The position numbers were made by a program, and so were the translations under genes. Below are positions 58,836 to 64,000 of a stretch of 64,000 nucleotides of DNA, piece after piece. The notes under the pieces were generated by a model. That model saw only the letters and a program-made list of their open reading frames with translations, was not told the origin of the DNA and ran no database searches. The stretch lies in NCBI GenBank assembly GCA_033398695.1, contig CM065816.1, positions 130,731,358-130,795,357 of the forward strand, written 5' to 3'. The stretch comes from Orobanche coerulescens (lineage: Eukaryota; Streptophyta; Magnoliopsida; Lamiales; Orobanchaceae). Within the stretch, counting starts at the first letter, position 1. Every line of letters starts with the position of its first letter.

Positions 58836-61546
58836 TGTAACACCCCCAATCCACTCAGGGATATTACACGCCGTAGACCCTCTCCTCGAGGATCTACCAG
58901 GCTGATAACTAAAATCAAACATCTAAACATCGCCTTTAAGGCTAAAATAACTCAGTAGACCGATTTGGTCTTTCAATAATAACATACAACTCAATTCCAA
59001 ACACATACCCACGCAGGGGTCAAAATACAATAAACTCCCGTACAATGGGGAAAAGATACTGCAGCGGAAAAGAAAATACAACTAGACCAATACGACATCA
59101 ACGGATCCTCGTGTGATTACTATCGTTCATCTTTCATCATCCTTCGTGCCGACCCTGTGCTATGCTCCAAAACCTGATTGCAAAAATAGACATCCACCCC
59201 CCGAATACTCGGGGGTTAGCAAAACTCCACTGTTTTGCTAGTGCAAGTACAAGTGCAAAAATACGAGCCATACAATTCAAGTTCCAAGAATGACAATAAT
59301 TAGAAATCCTCAAAGATTAAAATACAACGAAACGAATACTTCTCGAGGCAAGAGTTTGAGTAAAACTTTCCAAATTCGAAAGATCACAATTAACGAGAAC
59401 GGTTTGCAAAATGGTTTAAAATACCCTCGGGAGTTTTAATAGAAAACAAATTAGGATTATCAAATCCTTATCTTTCCAAAAATTAACAGGGGTCACAGCC
59501 CAAAAGGTTTTGTTTTCGCAAATAGGAAACCACCAACAATTTACAGGGTCAGAGCCCAACATCACGTGTCCTCAACGGACATAAAATCAACGAAACATAA
59601 TCATGCACGCGCATTGCCTAGGACCGGGACGCCACCACAGACATCCCACCCGAGGCCTCGAAGGACCCTCCCGAGATGGCTAGCGAAACAAATCACACAC
59701 ATCTCACGGTTGGATCAATCACTTGTTGCATCCTGGCCACATGATCACATGCCATGTGCCACCGTAGTTTTTCTTAGGCTCTCACGGTTGGATCAATCGC
59801 TTGTTGCATCCTGGCCACATGATCACATGTCATGTGCCACCATAGGCCCCGCCCACATCCACACAATCACATATATAGCACAATACAACAAAGATATCCA
59901 AACAATTCACTCAGAGGCATCAAACCCTTAGCAAAACCACCACGTCAAACCACACTGCACCAAAATGAAATAATATACGTCCACACACAATACCAAGTGC
60001 AACATCAACACCAAACATATCCATAGAGTTCATATAGTCATTCTCAAACCACACCATTCACAAAACACACGTGTTTTGAAAGCAAGCCTTTAACAAGGCT
60101 AAACCGAATCTTTTGAAAGTTCGATTCAAACGACCAAACAACCACATTTAGACGATCACTAATTATCGTATCCACAAAACAAGAATTGTATGGACAAGGT
60201 ACTTGCCTCGAATAAGAACAACGCGGAGAATCGACCGAAGTAGGTTGACACGAACCGACTACGAACCCGCCGACTCCACCGATCGCCAACTCGCGGTCAT
60301 AAACTACGAAGGACAATAACAACAATGAAATGAATTCCATAACATGACTCAAAACCATTGAATTCAAAGAACGAATGATGAAAGTTCAAGTATTTCCCCC
60401 AAAACGGCCAAGAACACGATTCGTCCTGACAAAACACGAAAACGGAATTCCAAGTCGAAATATGGATATACAATCCATAGAATATGTTTAACAACATCCT
60501 TAAACAACAATCAGTCTATCAAAACCGAAAGGAAAACGAAATCAAGAATAAATCCCCTAAAAAGTCAACTCTAGGAATTCAAAAAATACCTTGATTCGGC
60601 GAAGAACAATGGATTAGATGATGTTATAATCACCTAGGATGCTCTAAAACACCTTGAAATGGACGAAAATTAGCCCAAGTCACGAACCCTAGTCGCCACG
60701 TCTCAAACCCGCGGAGGAAGAAGAAATGAAGAAAATGAGGATTAAAGATTGCTGTCCAGTTTATATACTAGACAGCTTAACGTGCGCTAATCCTACCTGA
60801 TTAGCGTGCGCTATCGAAGCATCAGAACAAAACGTTCTGCAACATGTACAGTTAGCGCGCGCTAGCTACAAAAATTAGTGTGCGCTAACGAGGCCCCAGA
60901 CCCAGTCCAGTAGCCTCTGGACTGATTCTGCACCACCCGTTAGCGTGCGCTACTAAACCTGTAGCGTGCGCTAACATCCGCACCATAGCGCGCGCTAACC
61001 AATAGGTGTAGCGTGCGTTATCGATTCAAAAGGACATCAACAGTGCTCTCAACGCCGATTACAACAACGGATTCCTCCGATCGGAACACCAAGTTCAAGA
61101 TACGCACAGAAAACTCCAGAAGAAGATCATACTAAGATCTTGAGTTACAATCAAACTCACACGCGACCATAAAAAGGGTCGAGACAACAAATACAGATAC
61201 GGATACCCATAACTTTGGGTAAATTACAAAATGGCCCAAAATGCCTGAAAATCACGATACGTGATCGAATAACCAAACCGAAATTCACAACACGTCTAAC
61301 AAAGTTAAACGGACTTACGGGAAACTCGAAACAACAGTTTCGAATGATATTCACAAGAATCGAACTCAAGTGCGGAAAAGTCGCTAAAAAGCACGGAACT
61401 TAAAAAAACGACACCGAAATGAACTCGGATGTCAAAAAGTGTAGAATTAATCATTCCCAGAATGACGAAACGGTCATGAGCGAGTCGTCAAAACGGACTT
61501 CTGCCGAAAAAATAAATTACCGGAAATCGAAATTACGGGTATTACA
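58836..61546 (-). repeat. 3' LTR of a minus-strand gypsy-type element (2711 bp)
   Basis: In minus orientation it begins TGTAATACCCG at 61546 and ends GGGGGTGTTACA at 58836. It is preceded by a polypurine tract, so it is a 3' LTR with its element extending to the right. It shows GCGTGCGC-type words (60778-61022), TATATAAA (60767-60760), donor-like CAAG|GTATTT (about 60589) and GAG|GCAAGT (60206-60201). A tandem repeat of about 80 bp lies at 59698-59843 and an acceptor-like AATCAG near 59174. Confidence 0.85.
59698..59843 (-). repeat. LTR minisatellite, two units of about 80 bp
   Basis: The phrase TCTCACGGTTGGATCAATC is repeated, each time followed by GCATCCTGGCCACATGATCA and a CATGTGCCACC word. 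It occupies the same relative position in the LTR as the minisatellite at 56556. Confidence 0.8.
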
Positions 61547-61560
61547 TTCTACCCTCCTTA
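61547..61560 (-). other. Polypurine tract of the minus-strand element
   Basis: Read minus it is TAAGGAGGGTAGAA and ends directly before the TGTAATACCCG of the LTR. It is preceded by TTTCGGGACGAAATTTC, the same phrase as before the 8537 LTR. Confidence 0.8.
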
Positions 61561-64000
61561 AAAGAAATTTCGTCCCGAAACTTAAAATAAGTAGGGAGAA
61601 GCAATGTCCCCTGCCAGGAAAACTCGACGAGATACATAAAAAGCGAAAACTCGCGCCCGACGGCGAAACGCTGCAAGAAACGCAAAGAGACATACGGCGT
61701 GAAAATACGCTCCGCGGCGACTAACACAACGCCACCGATAGAGACATAATAAAATCAACAAGTGACAAGCGTCATCAAACAGACAATACAATCGAGTTGA
61801 TTATCCGAACAATCACAAAACACAACGAACGTAAATCAATACGATTGACCAACCCAACTGTTCATCAATCAAAACGCGAGCCAAACGCTGAACACATACG
61901 AAATTCCACCGCCCAAGGGTTGGAAGATCGAAACAAGACTAATTTCCCGAAGGAGTCTGAACACTCAACAATCACGAGATGAGATCAACAAAAACCGAAC
62001 AATCAAACGATCGAACCACAACGGTCGAGACAACAAAAAGCGAACAATTATGTTCGAATCACGAAGAACAATAAAATTCAAACAACAACTCCAAGGTTCA
62101 CAAGAATCGAACCGAACTAGGAAAAGTCACAGCGATAACCAGATCGACTCAAAACAAGATCACAGCTCGTCCGAACGATGAAACCGAAATACAGAACAAG
62201 TTCAGAAAGTATCAACGAACACGAGCGAGTCGATAGAATTGAGAAAGAGAAAATGCAGAAGCCAAAAATAATACGGGTATTATATTCGACCTCTTCTAAA
62301 AGAAGTGTCATCCCCGAAACTCACAACAACGAAATTAAGGAGACGACACAACAAGCAACCGATAGAAACATCCTTCGAAGGCCTCTCAAAGCCGATTCTG
62401 ATAACTGTGCTGAAGTGCGAACTCCGAAAGTCTCGGTAGCCAATTTGCAAAACTGAATTCGGTGTCCCTCGAGTCCACACTTGAAATGTGTTACCGACGA
62501 GGACAATTTACACGTGTATGCCCCGGCACATCACGGTTGAAACGTCTCGGCTCGGCATACCAAAAATACAAATGCTAGATATAATGGGGCATAACGTCGC
62601 AAAACAACATAGCGGAGATGCCAACTCAGCACAACAAAGAATCATAACACATATCATATACAACGATTACCATCGTAAAGTAATACACACACAAACAATA
62701 CAGCAACGACGGTATCGTTCGGCAACCTTAACGGCCCGAACAATAACCAGCACATAATTACAAACATCATGAAACAATCACACATGTACACAAATGTACA
62801 AACCTAAGCTTTAACAGCTCACACAGGTGCGATAACACGCAAGTCACCACGAAATGAAAACATTAAAGATCGTTATCACATCTCCCACAAAGGGCTAACA
62901 AAACATATGTGTGGCGAACGACTCAATGTTCACACCACCAATTCAATCACAATTCGGAGGGCTAACACCCTAACAACAATACCAACATCATACACACCTT
63001 CTCCGACCACAAGCAGGAAATGATGAGTTTTAAAAAAAACGAAAACCACCTTTTGAAAACAGTTTGGAAACACCAGTTGATATTGAGTATCATTTTACAA
63101 AAAGTTGAACAAACATCATTTTCGAGACTTTGAAAATCATCTTGTGTTTGAACAAAAATGAGGACACCTTTCTTTTAGTGAAAAACTTTCAGAATATCCG
63201 ACCCTCGGGTCTAAGTATAAGTGTTTCTAAACATCGAAAATATCTCAAAACATTTTGGTCCTCGAGGTAGAAGAATTTTTGAAACATGTTGTGGATCCTT
63301 GGATGTACCACGAGAAAATAATTCATTTTAAAAGTACGTCTCGAAATTTATTTTCTAAGATACTCAAGGTTTTCAAGGATAATTCAATGGGCTAGAATGC
63401 CCAAAAATTTAAGGTAATCACACAAAACTTTATAGCGCCGTGGGTCCCACGTCGGAACCCACCATGCTAAAAACTATTTACAAAAACGCCAAAAAGGCCG
63501 ATGACGGTAATATTTCAAAAACTCACAAAAGCCATTTACAAAATACTAAATACCGTCATAAGAATTTCGCCAAAAAGATCAAGGCCATAATGCCAAAAAA
63601 AAACTCGGTTAAGGGAATCGGTTTTCGAAATAAAACTCAGTCGGTAAACTACCGAAAGCCATTACAAAAGGACTCACGCAGCGGATAAAAGAAATATAGT
63701 TCGACATGCACAGTCCAGCAACAATACTCCTCATATGAACGAAATATGAGAGTCAAATAACCACATATCACGAAATCAAAATCCATAAGAGGATTCCATC
63801 AGTTAACAAATAATCATAAAAATAGCTCGTGTCACACGAGGCACAACACAAAAAAGGGAGACTTACATCCACAGGTCGCACGAAGATGATGATCGCCCCA
63901 CGATACTAATCACGACCAACAAACTTAGACGACGCGTCGCGACACGACTTAGTCAGACAAAATCTGACGAGACAAAACTCAACAGACACCACTGACCCGA
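61561..64000 (-). other. Further LTR and interior DNA of minus-strand gypsy-type elements
   Basis: No coding domain was found. A second junction-like sequence lies at 62279-62320: on minus, GGGGATGACACTTCTTTTAG, purines, then TATAATACCCG. From about 63440 to 64000 the minus strand resembles the last part of the 52062 LTR: a GTAAGT site near 63862, Lys-poor low-complexity DNA and GTGGGTTCCGACGTGGGACC before CGGCGCTATAAA. The final TGTTACA is missing there. The short open frames are judged spurious. Confidence 0.5.

Noticed and set aside
60044..62757. Many short frames on both strands near the right end
   Set aside because: All lie in LTR or non-coding interior DNA; none shows a known domain.
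1..64000. tRNA, rRNA, CRISPR array or bacterial-type operon
   Set aside because: Read by eye on both strands, no cloverleaf with a proper anticodon arm or rRNA core was recognised, and the gene structure with introns is plant nuclear.

Overview
The window is nuclear DNA of a flowering plant, most likely a eudicot. The evidence is a spliced plant DEAD-box helicase gene, FAR1/FHY3-type and Ulp1-type coding remnants, and dense nested plant transposons (Ty1/copia including a Sirevirus, Ty3/gypsy, CACTA, hAT, MITEs and an RTE-type LINE). No genus can be named from the sequence. Only one gene looks intact; almost everything else is transposon or a gene broken by transposons and point mutations.

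Layout. 0.8-4.1 kb (minus): an 11-exon gene for a DEAD-box RNA helicase of the RH18/SPB4/DDX55 type, assembled here exon by exon. 4.65-11.05 kb (plus): a gypsy-type element with two 2.5-kb LTRs around a 1.4-kb interior that codes only for Gag. It abuts a minus-strand copia remnant (11.05-13.08 kb). 14.2-28.9 kb: a FAR1-like pseudogene cut in two by a 12.4-kb Sirevirus-like copia element (16,017-28,454) with a perfect 5-bp target duplication. The copia element carries broken gag-pol and a long third coding region in the env-like position. 29.5-30.2 kb: a hAT end and a copia integrase fragment. 32.3-36.2 kb: an Ulp1/C48-protease-like pseudogene followed by two copies of a short unknown domain. 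36.34-38.52 kb: a solo LTR with a perfect duplication. 40.49-47.74 kb: a CACTA element with matching inverted ends that has captured part of a clathrin-adaptor (epsin-like) gene, and has itself received a hAT element and two nested MITEs. 47.7-52.06 kb: copia and gypsy fragments. 52.06-57.86 kb: the 5' LTR of another gypsy element, about 3.9 kb long once an RTE LINE insertion is removed. 58.84-61.55 kb: a related LTR in the opposite orientation, followed to the right by more of the same kind of DNA.

The most unusual theme is shared by the gypsy-type LTRs. Although they differ in primary sequence, the four families each show the same order: a cluster of short palindromic words (ACGTACG, GCGCACGC, GCGTGCGC or CCGCGG type), a TATA box or AT-rich stretch, a splice-donor-like site about 180-230 bp later, a second donor-like site, a tandem minisatellite in three of the four, and an acceptor-like site before the LTR end. 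This suggests a conserved spliced leader and a maintained palindrome array inside the LTR. I reconstructed this by eye; no alignment, database search or expression evidence was available.
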